Counted from the first letter of the stretch, positions 1-8,079 are shown. The stretch: DNA of 64,000 nt from Chitinilyticum litopenaei DSM 21440 (GCF_000428145.1 NZ_ATZJ01000013.1:20665-84664), one strand, 5' to 3'. The notes: a model not told the origin generated them from the sequence alone. Made by a program: numbers and translations.

Positions 1-12
1 GACTTGCGCCAT
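1..12 (-). CDS. start of a third gene of the chemosensory module (partial)
   Basis: Only the first four codons (M-A-Q-V) lie in the window. An ATG on the minus strand at position 12 is preceded by AAGGA about seven bases upstream and follows the CheX-like gene by 36 bases in the same direction, so it is probably the next gene of that operon. A single-domain response regulator would fit the neighbours, but that is a guess from context. Confidence 0.45.
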
Positions 13-48
13 GGGCATTCCTTTATTGCATGACAGGGGTAAAACGGA

Positions 49-1038
49 TCAGAACAGTTCCAGCTCGCCCGACTCGACCAGCGCATCCACCGGATTCTGG
101 CCGCGGTAGGCTTCCGGCTTCCAGGCCAGGTTGAAAACGAGGCGCAGCAGGACGGGGACCGGGCGCGCGAGCGGATTGTCGCGCTCGTTCAGGGTGAGCC
201 TCAGGCACAGGTGGGCGTCATCCGCACCGAATGACACATAGCGGCGCTCGTGATTGATGACGATGGGAACCTGGCTTTGCAGGCTGGGCAGGCCGGGTTC
301 GGTCTCCTGGGCGAAGCGGTTCTTGAAGCCGCCCCAGATCAGGTTGGTGGCCTCGGCCAGCACATTGTTCAGGCCACGGAAGTTGGCCTGTTCCGCCGGC
401 AGGCTCGCGCAGCGGCTCGCCAGCGCCAGCAGCTCCTGCTCGGCGGTCTGCAGCAGCAGGTAGCCGCGGCACCAGCCGGCATCGACGCTGATCAGCGTCG
501 AGATTTCCCCGTAGATCAGCTTGTCCTGGACCAGATAGGGTGGCTCCACCCCGATGTCGCAGCCGGCAAACAGCGCCTGCAGGGCTTGGCGGCTGATTTC
601 GGCAAGCGCGCGCACCATTTCGGTCGGATAGATGCGGCTGAAAATCGAGCTTTCCAGCGAGGCGACAAAGGCTTCGGGGTCGGCCAGCGTGAACTGGCAG
701 CGAAAGAGCGCGGCATCCTGCCCGGCCAGCGCCTCCACCGCCGCGTCGGCGCGCCGCAGGAACAGCGGTAACTCGGGTCGCAGCTTGCGGATGGTGCCGG
801 CCAGCGCCAGCGCGCTGGCGAGTTCGCCGCCATACGCCTCAAACAGCAGGATGCCGCCAAGGTCGACATTGCTTTTCAGCAGGCTCATCACGCCGGCCAG
901 ATCCAGCCGCTGGGGGCGGATGCCGACCAGGCCGCACGCCTCGCACAGCTGGCGCAGGCGCTCGAAATCGGCATCGCTGTCATCGAGCACCAGTATCTTG
1001 CTGACGAGCTCGCCCGGCCACTCCCTCGTTGCATTCAT
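49..1038 (-). CDS. degenerate receiver domain fused to a CheX-like domain
   Basis: 329 residues. Residues about 13-125 look like a response-regulator fold: it opens with KILVLDDSD (acidic pair D19/D20), but the strand that normally ends in the phosphorylated aspartate reads GGILLFEAYGG (61-71), with no Asp and Glu67 nearest. Residues about 135-290 resemble the CheC/CheX phosphatase fold, including the family E-x-x-N signature (E229-A-T-N232). CheX-type proteins dephosphorylate CheY-like regulators in the cytoplasm, so this may tune the phosphorylation state of a partner. Its ATG overlaps the TGA of the CheA-like kinase by four bases (ATGA), which implies translational coupling. The domain assignment is by pattern only; DUF-type relatives of CheX are the alternative. 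Confidence 0.7.
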   Translation of the reverse strand: MNATREWPGELVSKILVLDDSDADFERLRQLCEACGLVGIRPQRLDLAGVMSLLKSNVDLGGILLFEAYGGELASALALAGTIRKLRPELPLFLRRADAAVEALAGQDAALFRCQFTLADPEAFVASLESSIFSRIYPTEMVRALAEISRQALQALFAGCDIGVEPPYLVQDKLIYGEISTLISVDAGWCRGYLLLQTAEQELLALASRCASLPAEQANFRGLNNVLAEATNLIWGGFKNRFAQETEPGLPSLQSQVPIVINHERRYVSFGADDAHLCLRLTLNERDNPLARPVPVLLRLVFNLAWKPEAYRGQNPVDALVESGELELF

Positions 1039-3515
1039 GCCTTGAATCCTTGTTCGGAGCTTGATTCGATGGGCGCCTGCGGCGCGCGATCCGGCACGGC
1101 CTGCCCCGGCACGGGCAGTGGCACAGCAGGAGCAGGCGGCGGCGCGTCGCCGGCCAGCATCGCCGGCGCCAGCGCCAGGCCCTCCAGCTGCTCGGCGAGC
1201 ATTGCCGGCAAGGTGATCTGCATGGCAAAGGGCCTGAATGCCGCGCCTTCGGACTGATCGGTGAAGACGATGCGGATGTGGCCGCCCTCGCGCTGCACGA
1301 ACTCCTGCACCGCATCCATGCCGACGCCACGGCCCGACACTTCGGTAATCTTGCTGGCGGTGGAAAAGCCGGGGCAGAAAATCAGCTGGGCCAGCTCGGC
1401 GTCGTCCAGCCGGGCATCGGGCGCGATCAGCCCTTTGCGGACGGCAATCTCGCGGATGCGCACCAGGGCCAGCCCGCGGCCATCGTCGCCGAGGGTAAGG
1501 CGCAACTGCTCGTCACTCACCTCGACATCCAGCCTGATCTCGCCCGCGCTGCGCTTGCCGCAGGCAAGACGTTCGGCGGCAGGCTCGATGCCGTGATCGA
1601 CGGCATTGCGGATCAGGTGCATGAAGACATTGCGCAGCATGCCGCCAGCCTGGGCATGCAGCACGTAACCGTTGTCGCGAATCTTCAGTTGCGGCGCATC
1701 CTTGTTCAGCTCCGCCGCCAGCGCCGGCAGGCCCTCGATCACGCTGCCGAGGATTTCTTCCATGCTTTCGGTGCCGAGCAGGCGCAGTGTGTGGCGCACC
1801 GCGTCGCGTGCGGCCACCAGCTCGTGCAGGCTGTTCGGATTGACGCTTTCGAGCTGCTGCAGCGTTGCGCGGATCTGGTTCTTGTCAACCAGCAGATAGC
1901 GTTCCACGCTGCCCTGGCGACCCGGGCCCTTGCGCCCCAGCAGCACCTCGTTGATGCGTGCATAGTTTTCGACAGCGGCGCGCACGGCAGCCAGCTCGCC
2001 CAGCAGCTGCTGCTGGTCCCAGACCAGGCCGGGGCGCGATTTGCGCAGCTCCTCGTAGGTCTGTTCGGCGGCATGGACGATGCTGGTCAGGCGCGTGAGG
2101 CCATAGGTGCGCGCATTGCCCTTGATGGTGTGCATGTTCCGGAACAGCTCGACCAGCGCCCCGGCATCGGGAAGCGGGTGCGAACGGATCAGGATCTCCG
2201 ACTCGTCGATGAACTTGATGGCGCTCACGATGAATTCATGGAACTTGTCCTGATTCACGGCCAGGATTTGTCCGATCATTTCCAGCTCCTGCCGCTGCTC
2301 GCTGGCTTCGGCAGCCAGCTTGCGCAGTTCGGTCACATCACGCACGCACAGCATCAGCCGGGCGGTATTGCCGGCCCCATCGCCGATCGGCGACCAGTTG
2401 AGCTCCAGAATCTTCACGCGTCCGCCGGGCATGGTTTTCTGGATTTCGTCGACCAGCAGGTGCGCATTGAAATCGAAATTCATCTGGTCCTCGCCGATGC
2501 AGGAATCGGCCATGGCCTCGATTTGCGCCAGTTCGTCCGCGCCTAGGTTGCTGCCGGCAAACACCAGCTCGATGAAATTGCGCCCGGCGATGTGTTCGGT
2601 TTCCAGAATCGTGGCGAGGTAGGCCGAATATTCCGGATGCACCCGCTTGTCCGGCTCGACCGTCAGAACGCCTTGCGGCATGTTCAGCAGCATGGCCTCG
2701 ATGTCGTTGGTTTTCTGGCGCAACAAGGCCGAGCTTTCCTCGATTTTCCCGATCATCACGTTGAAGGCGCGAATGGAGCGGCCGATTTCGTCGTCGCGCC
2801 GCACCGGCACCCGCCGCGAGAAATCCTGGCTGCCGGCGATGTCGCTCATCATCTGCTGCATGTCGCGCACGGGGTGGGTGATCTGCCGGTAGAGCACGGC
2901 GCCAAACAGGGCCAGCAGGCTGATCGCCAGGGCGGTGACCAGCAAAATGATGGTCAGCGTCTTGCTCATGCTCGCCTTCAGCGCGGCAATCGCGGAATCC
3001 TTGGTGCGGTTTTTCTCGACGCGCAGCGTGTCGATGATCTGCTCGAGCTCGCCCTGGTACTGCGCCACCGAGGCAAACAGCGCGGCAATCGCCACCTCCT
3101 GCTGCCCGGCCAGTTTCAGCTGCACCGTTTCATCGATGGCATGAAAGTAGTTGCCCAGCGTTTCCTTGGCCTGGGCGGCCAGCCCTTGCTGGGTCTGGCT
3201 GTTGGCGCCGGCCAGCTGCAGCTCGAGGCTTTCCCGCAGGCGCTCCTGCTGGGCGGCCAGCCGGTTGCGGGCCTGCAGGGTTTCATTCTCGTCCGGCGCG
3301 TACACCAGCGTTTGCGTCACCAGCTGGACATCCTTCAGCCGGGCGACCAGATCGGCCGAGGCCAGCGCGCTGGGCACCACCCCCTCGGTGACGATGCGGA
3401 CATCGGCGGCATTGAGGCGGAACTGGTACCAGGCCACCCCGCCCAGCGTCGCAATCGCGAGAAAGGCCAGCACAACCAGCAGGGCAATACGTTGACCGAT
3501 GGACATGGGAGACAC
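1035..3515 (-). CDS. membrane-bound CheA-like histidine kinase with HAMP, PAS and Hpt domains
   Basis: 826 residues. A first membrane helix (about 10-30) and a second (about 187-209) flank a helical periplasmic sensor region. Then come a HAMP linker (210-262), a PAS-like segment (about 270-395) and an Hpt domain with the phosphorylatable His462 in MHTIKGNARTYG. The ATP-binding domain is CheA-like: N box HLIRNAVDHG (633-642), DDGRG (677-681), GRGVGMD (728-734). No CheW-like domain follows; the C terminus is a proline/alanine-rich tail. It therefore probably senses through its periplasmic domain and relays phosphate from the Hpt histidine to a separate regulator. It overlaps the CheX-like gene by ATGA. 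An ATG three codons in is an equally possible start, since neither has a clear ribosome site. Confidence 0.85.
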   Translation of the reverse strand: MSPMSIGQRIALLVVLAFLAIATLGGVAWYQFRLNAADVRIVTEGVVPSALASADLVARLKDVQLVTQTLVYAPDENETLQARNRLAAQQERLRESLELQLAGANSQTQQGLAAQAKETLGNYFHAIDETVQLKLAGQQEVAIAALFASVAQYQGELEQIIDTLRVEKNRTKDSAIAALKASMSKTLTIILLVTALAISLLALFGAVLYRQITHPVRDMQQMMSDIAGSQDFSRRVPVRRDDEIGRSIRAFNVMIGKIEESSALLRQKTNDIEAMLLNMPQGVLTVEPDKRVHPEYSAYLATILETEHIAGRNFIELVFAGSNLGADELAQIEAMADSCIGEDQMNFDFNAHLLVDEIQKTMPGGRVKILELNWSPIGDGAGNTARLMLCVRDVTELRKLAAEASEQRQELEMIGQILAVNQDKFHEFIVSAIKFIDESEILIRSHPLPDAGALVELFRNMHTIKGNARTYGLTRLTSIVHAAEQTYEELRKSRPGLVWDQQQLLGELAAVRAAVENYARINEVLLGRKGPGRQGSVERYLLVDKNQIRATLQQLESVNPNSLHELVAARDAVRHTLRLLGTESMEEILGSVIEGLPALAAELNKDAPQLKIRDNGYVLHAQAGGMLRNVFMHLIRNAVDHGIEPAAERLACGKRSAGEIRLDVEVSDEQLRLTLGDDGRGLALVRIREIAVRKGLIAPDARLDDAELAQLIFCPGFSTASKITEVSGRGVGMDAVQEFVQREGGHIRIVFTDQSEGAAFRPFAMQITLPAMLAEQLEGLALAPAMLAGDAPPPAPAVPLPVPGQAVPDRAPQAPIESSSEQGFKA

Positions 3516-3688
3516 CCGGGCAGAATGGAGGGAAATGGCAGCGGCGATAAATTAGGCTTGGCTGATACTAGCGTGGCCATATTTCGCCGGCGTGACATGT
3601 CCTCCGGCGCCGCCGACGTCCATCGGACAGCGTTCGCAGCACCGCGTCCGGGCGCTGCATTTGCAATCGGACGGCAAGGGGGCTCTGC

Positions 3689-3694
3689 TATAAT
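3689..3694 (+). promoter_or_regulatory. -10 box ahead of the RNase II-type gene
   Basis: Perfect TATAAT, 31 bases before the ATG, in the 210-base divergent gap between the CheA-like kinase and the exonuclease gene. I see no convincing -35 at 16-18 bases; TTGCAA at 3661 is too far (22 bases). Confidence 0.45.
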
Positions 3695-3725
3695 TCCGCT
3701 CTTTTCCGCGCAGAAGCCCCATCTC

Positions 3726-5573
3726 ATGAATGTGTTTTACGAAGAAGACGGCCATTTCCGGGTCGCCACGATCAAGGACGAGCAACAGGCCAGCCTGATG
3801 GTGGAAGATGCGCGCGGCAAGCGTTCGAAAATCAAGACCGCCAATGTGCTGCTGCGCTTCGAGCGCATGGGGCTGGATGAATTTCTGGGCGCGGCGCAGG
3901 CCGAGGCCGACGGCATCGACGTGGATTTCCTGTGGGAATGCTGCGGCAGCGACGAATTCGCCTTCCAGGACATCGCCGCGGAATACTTCGGCGCCAAGGC
4001 CACGCCCCAGCAGCAGGCCGCCGCGGCCATTCGCCTGCATGGCGCGCCGATGTACTTCTATCGCAAGGGGCGCGGCCGCTACAAGGCGGCGCCGGAAGAA
4101 AACCTGAAGGCCGCCAAGGCCGGCGCCGAGCGCAAGGCGCGCGAGGCCGAGCAGATGGCCATCTGGCAGGCCGAGCTGCAGGCCGGCACCCTGCCGGATG
4201 CCTTCCAGCCCATCATCAACAAGCTGCTGTTCCGCCCCGACAAGAACGGCATCGAATGGAAGGCGCTGGCCGCCGCCGCCGATGCCGCGCAACTGTCGCC
4301 GCTGCGCCTCTTGCAGAAGGTGGGCGCGATTCCCGATATCGAGCGCTATTTCTTCGACGAATTCCAGCACGAGAACTTCCCCAAGGGGCTGGACTTCCCC
4401 GAATTTCCGGAGCTGGGCCGTCCGGACGATCTGCCGGTCGCCGACGTGGCGGCCTTCAGCATCGACGACGCCACCACCACCGAAATCGACGACGCCTTCA
4501 GCCTGCAAAAGCTCGGCAATGGCAACTGGCAGGTCGGCATCCACATCGCCGCGCCGGTGCTGGGCATCGCGCCGGGCTCGCCGCTGGATCAGGTGATTGC
4601 CGAGCGGCTATCCACCGTGTACATGCCGGGCAACAAGATCACCATGCTGCCCGATGCCGCCGTCGAGGTCTTCACGCTTCAGGAAGGCGCGGCGCGCCCG
4701 GCGCTGTCGATGTATCTGGAAGTCAACGCCGGTTTCGAAATCCTCAGCCACCGCTCCTGCATCGAGCTGGTACCGATTGTCGCCAACCTGCGCCATGACC
4801 AGATCGAGCCGCTGTTCAACGAGGAAACCGCCGGCCGCGCGGATGCGCCCGACTTCCAGTGGAAGGACGAGCTGACCTGGCTGTGGCGCTTCGCCGGCGA
4901 GCTGGAAGGCCGCCGCGGCAAGGCGGAAAACCAGATCCAGCGTCTCGATTACAGTTTTTACATCGACCGCGACGCTGAGACTGCCCGCGTGCGCATCGTG
5001 CCGCGCAAGCGCGGCGCGCCGATGGACAAGCTCGTCGCCGAGCTGATGATTCTGGTCAACAGCCAGTGGGGCAAGGATCTGCGCGACGCGCAGGTGGCAG
5101 GCATCTACCGCGCACAGGTCGCCGGGCGCGTGCGCATGACCACGCAGCCGGGCCAGCACATCGGCCTGGGCGTGGAATGCTATGCCTGGTCGAGCTCGCC
5201 GCTGCGTCGCGCGGTCGATTTCGTCAACCAGACCCAGCTCGTCGCGCTGCTGAAGAATGAAAAGCCGCGCTTTGCGAAAAACGATGCCGAACTCTTCACC
5301 ATCATTTCCAGCTTCGACACGGCTTACGCGGCCTACGCCGATTTCCAGGACAAGATGGAGCGCTACTGGTGCCTGCGCTATATCGCACAGGAAGGCCTGA
5401 AAGAGCTGTCGGCCAGCGTCATCAAGGAAAATCTGGTGCGCATCGACGGCATGCCGCTGGTCATCCGCGTGGGCGGACTGCCGGAGCTTCCGGCCGGCAC
5501 CAACGTCAAACTGCAGGTGATGGCCATCGACTATCTGGACCTGCAGCTGGATACCCGTCTGGCTACCCTCTGA
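3726..5573 (+). CDS. RNase II/RNB-family 3'-5' exoribonuclease
   Basis: 615 residues from the ATG at 3726. Family enzymes degrade single-stranded RNA processively from the 3' end in the cytoplasm. The RNB catalytic core is visible: the acidic cluster SIDDATTTEIDDAF (about 245-257) supplies the metal-binding aspartates, and SSPLRRAVDFVNQ (in the last third) matches the conserved SPIRR-like block. The C terminus lacks an obvious long basic S1 tail, so it resembles RNase II (about 640 residues) or short VacB-like proteins more than RNase R (about 800). The frame stays open far upstream of 3726, but that part is antisense to the kinase; the first methionine after the TATAAT is preferred. The last eight codons lie inside a dispersed 53-bp-spaced repeat (5551-5610). 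Confidence 0.88.
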   Translation: MNVFYEEDGHFRVATIKDEQQASLMVEDARGKRSKIKTANVLLRFERMGLDEFLGAAQAEADGIDVDFLWECCGSDEFAFQDIAAEYFGAKATPQQQAAAAIRLHGAPMYFYRKGRGRYKAAPEENLKAAKAGAERKAREAEQMAIWQAELQAGTLPDAFQPIINKLLFRPDKNGIEWKALAAAADAAQLSPLRLLQKVGAIPDIERYFFDEFQHENFPKGLDFPEFPELGRPDDLPVADVAAFSIDDATTTEIDDAFSLQKLGNGNWQVGIHIAAPVLGIAPGSPLDQVIAERLSTVYMPGNKITMLPDAAVEVFTLQEGAARPALSMYLEVNAGFEILSHRSCIELVPIVANLRHDQIEPLFNEETAGRADAPDFQWKDELTWLWRFAGELEGRRGKAENQIQRLDYSFYIDRDAETARVRIVPRKRGAPMDKLVAELMILVNSQWGKDLRDAQVAGIYRAQVAGRVRMTTQPGQHIGLGVECYAWSSSPLRRAVDFVNQTQLVALLKNEKPRFAKNDAELFTIISSFDTAYAAYADFQDKMERYWCLRYIAQEGLKELSASVIKENLVRIDGMPLVIRVGGLPELPAGTNVKLQVMAIDYLDLQLDTRLATL

Positions 5574-5610
5574 TAACCCATACTGCAATTAGGCTACAGG
5601 CATATACCCA
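5551..5610 (+). repeat. 53-bp-spaced ATACCC element, copy A
   Basis: ATACCC at 5551 and again at 5604. GGC falls at element positions 42-44, as in the other copies. The left end encodes the last residues of the RNase II-type protein; the final A of the right ATACCCA is the A of the next gene's ATG. Confidence 0.7.
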
Positions 5611-6173
5611 TGCTTCCGAATCGCCCGCTCAACGAGTCCCTGCCGCTGAAATTCGCCAACGGTGAACAGGTGCGGCAATTCTCCAAGCCCTGCGTCTCCT
5701 GCGGCAGCATGCTGCACGCCCGCAATATGCACGGCGTGGCGCGGCTGGTGGAAGACCATATCGCCATTGCCGCCAAGGCGCATTGCCCGCAATGCCGCAC
5801 CAGCTTCGGCGTCACCTGCGTGATCGACTGCAACAAGCAGGTGCGCCGCGTCATTCTGCCGCGCCTGCTGTTCAATCTGTATCTGCGCAATCTGCCGGTG
5901 CAGGACGGCGAACGCGGCCCGGAGCAGCGTCTTGACGAAGCGGCCATCACGCCCGCCAGCCCCGCCGCCGCGCCGCTGCCGGCGGGTGGCGAACTGGTGG
6001 CGCGCGCCGAGGAAAACGTCGGCCGTTACCAGGATCGCCCGATTCCGGCCTGGATCGAAGTCGGCGGCGCCCGCCTGGCCTTTGACCGCGTGGCCCCGGA
6101 TGCCCGCATCGAGCGGGGCGAATACCTGCTGGACGGCTGCCTGGTGTACCGCTCCGACAGTCATCCGGCGTGA
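5610..6173 (+). CDS. small cysteine-rich (zinc-ribbon-like) protein of unknown function
   Basis: 187 residues; I do not recognise a named family. Two CxxC pairs (C28/C31 and C59/C62) separated by a histidine-containing stretch could bind one zinc, and C70/C74 add a further pair. The middle is basic and hydrophobic (RRVILPRLLFNLYLRNL), the rest proline/alanine-rich. No signal peptide or membrane segment. It begins 36 bases after the exonuclease stop, so the two are probably co-transcribed, and it ends at a hairpin terminator. Nucleic-acid or metal binding is possible but not shown. The start ATG fuses with the right end of a repeat element and has no clear ribosome site. Confidence 0.7.
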   Translation: MLPNRPLNESLPLKFANGEQVRQFSKPCVSCGSMLHARNMHGVARLVEDHIAIAAKAHCPQCRTSFGVTCVIDCNKQVRRVILPRLLFNLYLRNLPVQDGERGPEQRLDEAAITPASPAAAPLPAGGELVARAEENVGRYQDRPIPAWIEVGGARLAFDRVAPDARIERGEYLLDGCLVYRSDSHPA

Positions 6174-6191
6174 ATAGTCCTTATCCCGAAT

Positions 6192-6216
6192 GCTTGGCTT
6201 TTGGGCCAAGCGTTTT
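6192..6216 (+). terminator. hairpin terminator after the cysteine-rich gene
   Basis: Inverted repeat GCTTGGC/GCCAAGC with a six-base loop followed by GTTTT, 18 bases after the stop. It overlaps the panD promoter, so the same DNA would end one unit and start the next. Confidence 0.5.
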
Positions 6217-6221
6217 ATAAT
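6194..6221 (+). promoter_or_regulatory. panD promoter
   Basis: TTGGCT (6194-6199), 16-base spacer, TATAAT (6216-6221). This is one of the best sigma-70-type matches in the window. Transcription would start near 6228 and leave a leader of about 185 bases before the panD ATG. Confidence 0.6.
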
Positions 6222-6227
6222 CGCAGC

Positions 6228-6412
6228 CTTTCCGTATTCATCAGCGCGACGGCGAAGACGGCGTCTTCCCGTAGCCGAGCGGTTCCGGGCCTGGCCCGGT
6301 ACAAGCCGATCAGCCAAAGGCTTTTCATCTTTTTCATGCGGTTTCCCCGGCCGACCGGAAAACCGCAATGCCGACCGGCGTTTCCCCGGCCGGCACACGG
6401 CAGGAGTCAACC
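6228..6412 (+). promoter_or_regulatory. structured 5' leader of panD
   Basis: The leader holds three hairpins in series: GAAGAC/GTCTTC (6254-6268), CCGGGC/GCCCGG with a three-base loop (6285-6299), and a stem pairing GCGGTTT with AAACCGC plus an inner CCGG/CCGG (6338-6366). A further GC-rich segment with CCGGC/GCCGG leads into AGGAG before the ATG. The length and stems suggest post-transcriptional control or an RNA thermometer-like fold; I do not recognise a known riboswitch class. Confidence 0.35.
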
Positions 6413-6793
6413 ATGCAACGCTCGATGCTCAAATCCAAGATTCACCGTGTCACGGCCACGCACGCCGAACTGCACTATGAAGGTTCCTGCGCGATTGACG
6501 AGGACCTGCTGGAAGCCGCCAATATCCGCGAGTACGAAGAAATCCACATCTGGAACATCAACAACGGCGCACGCTTCTCGACCTACGCGATCAAGGGCGC
6601 ACGCGGTTCGGGCATCATCTCGGTCAACGGCTCGGCCGCCCGCCACGCCCAGGTTGGCGACCTGCTGATCATCGCCACTTTCGCCCAGTACAACGAGGCC
6701 GAACTGGGCGAGCACCACCCGACCCTGGTCTACGTCGACAGCGCCAACCGCATGACGAATGTGAAGAATGCAATTCCGGTGCAGAAAGCGTGA
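6413..6793 (+). CDS. panD: aspartate 1-decarboxylase proenzyme
   Basis: 126 residues, the usual length. PanD makes beta-alanine from L-aspartate for pantothenate and coenzyme A synthesis in the cytoplasm. The self-cleavage site G24-S25 is present (HYEGSCAID), which creates the pyruvoyl cofactor, and the N-terminal MLKSKIHRV block and the GARGSGIISVNGSAA core are typical. The ATG at 6413 is preferred over one 15 codons upstream because it gives the family N terminus and sits behind AGGAG. The other pan genes are about 22 kb away (panB, panC). The stop codon TGA is also the first triplet of a heptamer repeat array. Confidence 0.96.
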   Translation: MQRSMLKSKIHRVTATHAELHYEGSCAIDEDLLEAANIREYEEIHIWNINNGARFSTYAIKGARGSGIISVNGSAARHAQVGDLLIIATFAQYNEAELGEHHPTLVYVDSANRMTNVKNAIPVQKA

Positions 6794-6849
6794 GGTGTGA
6801 GGTGTGAGGTGTGAGGTGTGAGGTGTGAGGTGTGAGGTGTGAGGTGTGA
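6791..6849 (+). repeat. TGAGGTG heptamer array, 8 copies
   Basis: Eight perfect tandem TGAGGTG units (6791-6846) plus a partial TGA. The first unit starts exactly at the panD stop codon. It is followed within ten bases by an ATACCC element and then a terminator. The same array, with five copies, starts at the dacC stop codon at 35216. Confidence 0.95.
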
Positions 6850-6856
6850 CCAGAGC

Positions 6857-6916
6857 ATACCCATGAACCCATTTCGCCAGAGCCCAACACCTTAAAGGGC
6901 CACAAGCACATACCCA
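6857..6916 (+). repeat. 53-bp-spaced ATACCC element, copy B
   Basis: ATACCCA at 6857 and 6910. The GCC at positions 26-28 and GGC at 42-44 can pair. The centre ACACCTTAAAGGGC is nearly the same as in copy H at 43878. Confidence 0.8.
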
Positions 6917-6919
6917 AAG

Positions 6920-6946
6920 AAGCCGTCATTCACATGACGGCTTTTT
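6920..6946 (+). terminator. rho-independent terminator of panD
   Basis: Stem AAGCCGTCA/TGACGGCTT with loop TTCACA and trailing T run. The stem shares AAGCCGTC/GACGGCTT with the dacC terminator at 35311. Confidence 0.85.
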
Positions 6947-6992
6947 CACATTCTGGTGTCAAGGCAGCGCCCCCCTCCGCACGCCTCACCCG

Positions 6993-7907
6993 CTACGGCT
7001 TCGAGTACTTCTGGATGGCGTTCTGGATTTCCTGGATCGCGCGCTCGATGTCGTCGTCGGTAATGTCGGCGGCCTGCTTGATCGTCAGCGGGTCGACGTG
7101 GGTGCTGATGGTGTGGTGGTCGAGCTTTTGCGTGGAGATGAAGGCCGGGTCGTCGGATTCGGCGCTGATGTCGTCATGCCAGTTGATGGCCAGCGCGGTC
7201 AGATTGTCACCATGCCGGCCACCGCGCAGTTCGGCGCGGTCCATCAGTTGCGGAATGGCGAACAGCACCGGGAAGGACGAGAGGAAATGCGTCATTTCCG
7301 CTTCGACCGAGGGCCCCCAGAAGCCGTCGGTGCACAGCAGGATGCAGTCGCTGTCCTGCAGCGGGATTTTGCCGCCCAGCTCGATTTCCGGCGTGAGGTT
7401 GCCGCCCAGGCAGTTGTAGATCTTGTTGCGCTCGGGATGCACCATGGCCTCGGCCGGCGTGATCATGCCGGCGTCGACCAGTTTGCGCACCTTGGAGTGG
7501 TCGCGCGTCTGCGCAACGACAGTGGAGCGGCGAATCAGGTAGAGCCGCGAATCACCGACATGTGCCCAGTAGGCCATGCCGTCCTGCACGATGCAGGCCA
7601 CGGCGGTCGTGCGCGGCACTTCCAGCAGATGATGGTTGCCCGCGTAGTTGTAGATGGCGTCGTGGCTTTTCAGCAGCGCGGCTTCCAGAAACTCCAGCGG
7701 GCGATGGATGATGGGGTCCGCCTTTTGCTGGAACTGGTCGGACAACAGCTGCACGACGATCTGCGCGGCCACCTCGCCATGCAGATGCCCGCCCATGCCA
7801 TCAGCCACCACCAGCAGCAGCGAATCGCGGCTGTAGGAATAACCGACCCGGTCCTGATTGTATTTGCGGCCACCCTGGCGGCTATCCTGATAGACGGTAA
7901 ATTTCAT
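6993..7907 (-). CDS. PP2C-type serine/threonine protein phosphatase
   Basis: 304 residues from the ATG at 7907; an upstream TTG would add ten residues that do not belong to the family. Metal-dependent PP2C enzymes remove phosphate from Ser/Thr in the cytoplasm. Motifs: NQD (17-19), VADGMGGH (34-41), GDS (118-120), CTDGFWG (192-198) and GDN (233-235) carry the expected metal ligands. No membrane segment. It lies on the same strand just after the Ser/Thr kinase, separated by a 170-base repeat-bearing gap, and the pair very likely acts on the same targets. Such pairs occur next to type VI secretion genes, but none are visible here. Confidence 0.93.
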   Translation of the reverse strand: MKFTVYQDSRQGGRKYNQDRVGYSYSRDSLLLVVADGMGGHLHGEVAAQIVVQLLSDQFQQKADPIIHRPLEFLEAALLKSHDAIYNYAGNHHLLEVPRTTAVACIVQDGMAYWAHVGDSRLYLIRRSTVVAQTRDHSKVRKLVDAGMITPAEAMVHPERNKIYNCLGGNLTPEIELGGKIPLQDSDCILLCTDGFWGPSVEAEMTHFLSSFPVLFAIPQLMDRAELRGGRHGDNLTALAINWHDDISAESDDPAFISTQKLDHHTISTHVDPLTIKQAADITDDDIERAIQEIQNAIQKYSKP

Positions 7908-7920
7908 TGCGACTCTCACT

Positions 7921-8045
7921 CGCAGGCTGTTGCACAACAGCCTGCGCTTCGTTTTTCCCGGCCGTGCCGGGAAAAAGGCATCAAAAGCAACAATCCGCCC
8001 CTGATGGCCAAGGAAATGATTGGTGTCGGGCTTTGCCCGAGGCCT
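7921..8045. repeat. hairpin-rich dispersed repeat related to 55839-56007
   Basis: A perfect 12-bp palindrome (CGCAGGCTGTTG then its complement, 7921-7946) is followed by TTTTTCCCGGC/GCCGGGAAAAA (7952-7976) and, about 50 bases on, CGGGCTTTGCCCG (8027-8039). The same three parts in the same order make up the element between ctaA and ctaB, so this is a second, partial copy without clear terminal repeats. Confidence 0.65.
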
Positions 8046-8079
8046 GCCAGCCCTGGAAAAGCCATTCCTTCCATACCGG

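Noticed and set aside
2592..3725. N-terminal extension of the RNase II-type gene
   Set aside because: The open frame continues upstream over the CheA-like kinase on the other strand; the extension has no family similarity, and the promoter-like TATAAT lies inside it.
6791..6849. TGAGGTG array as a CRISPR or telomere-like array
   Set aside because: Contiguous heptamers without spacers and no cas genes nearby.
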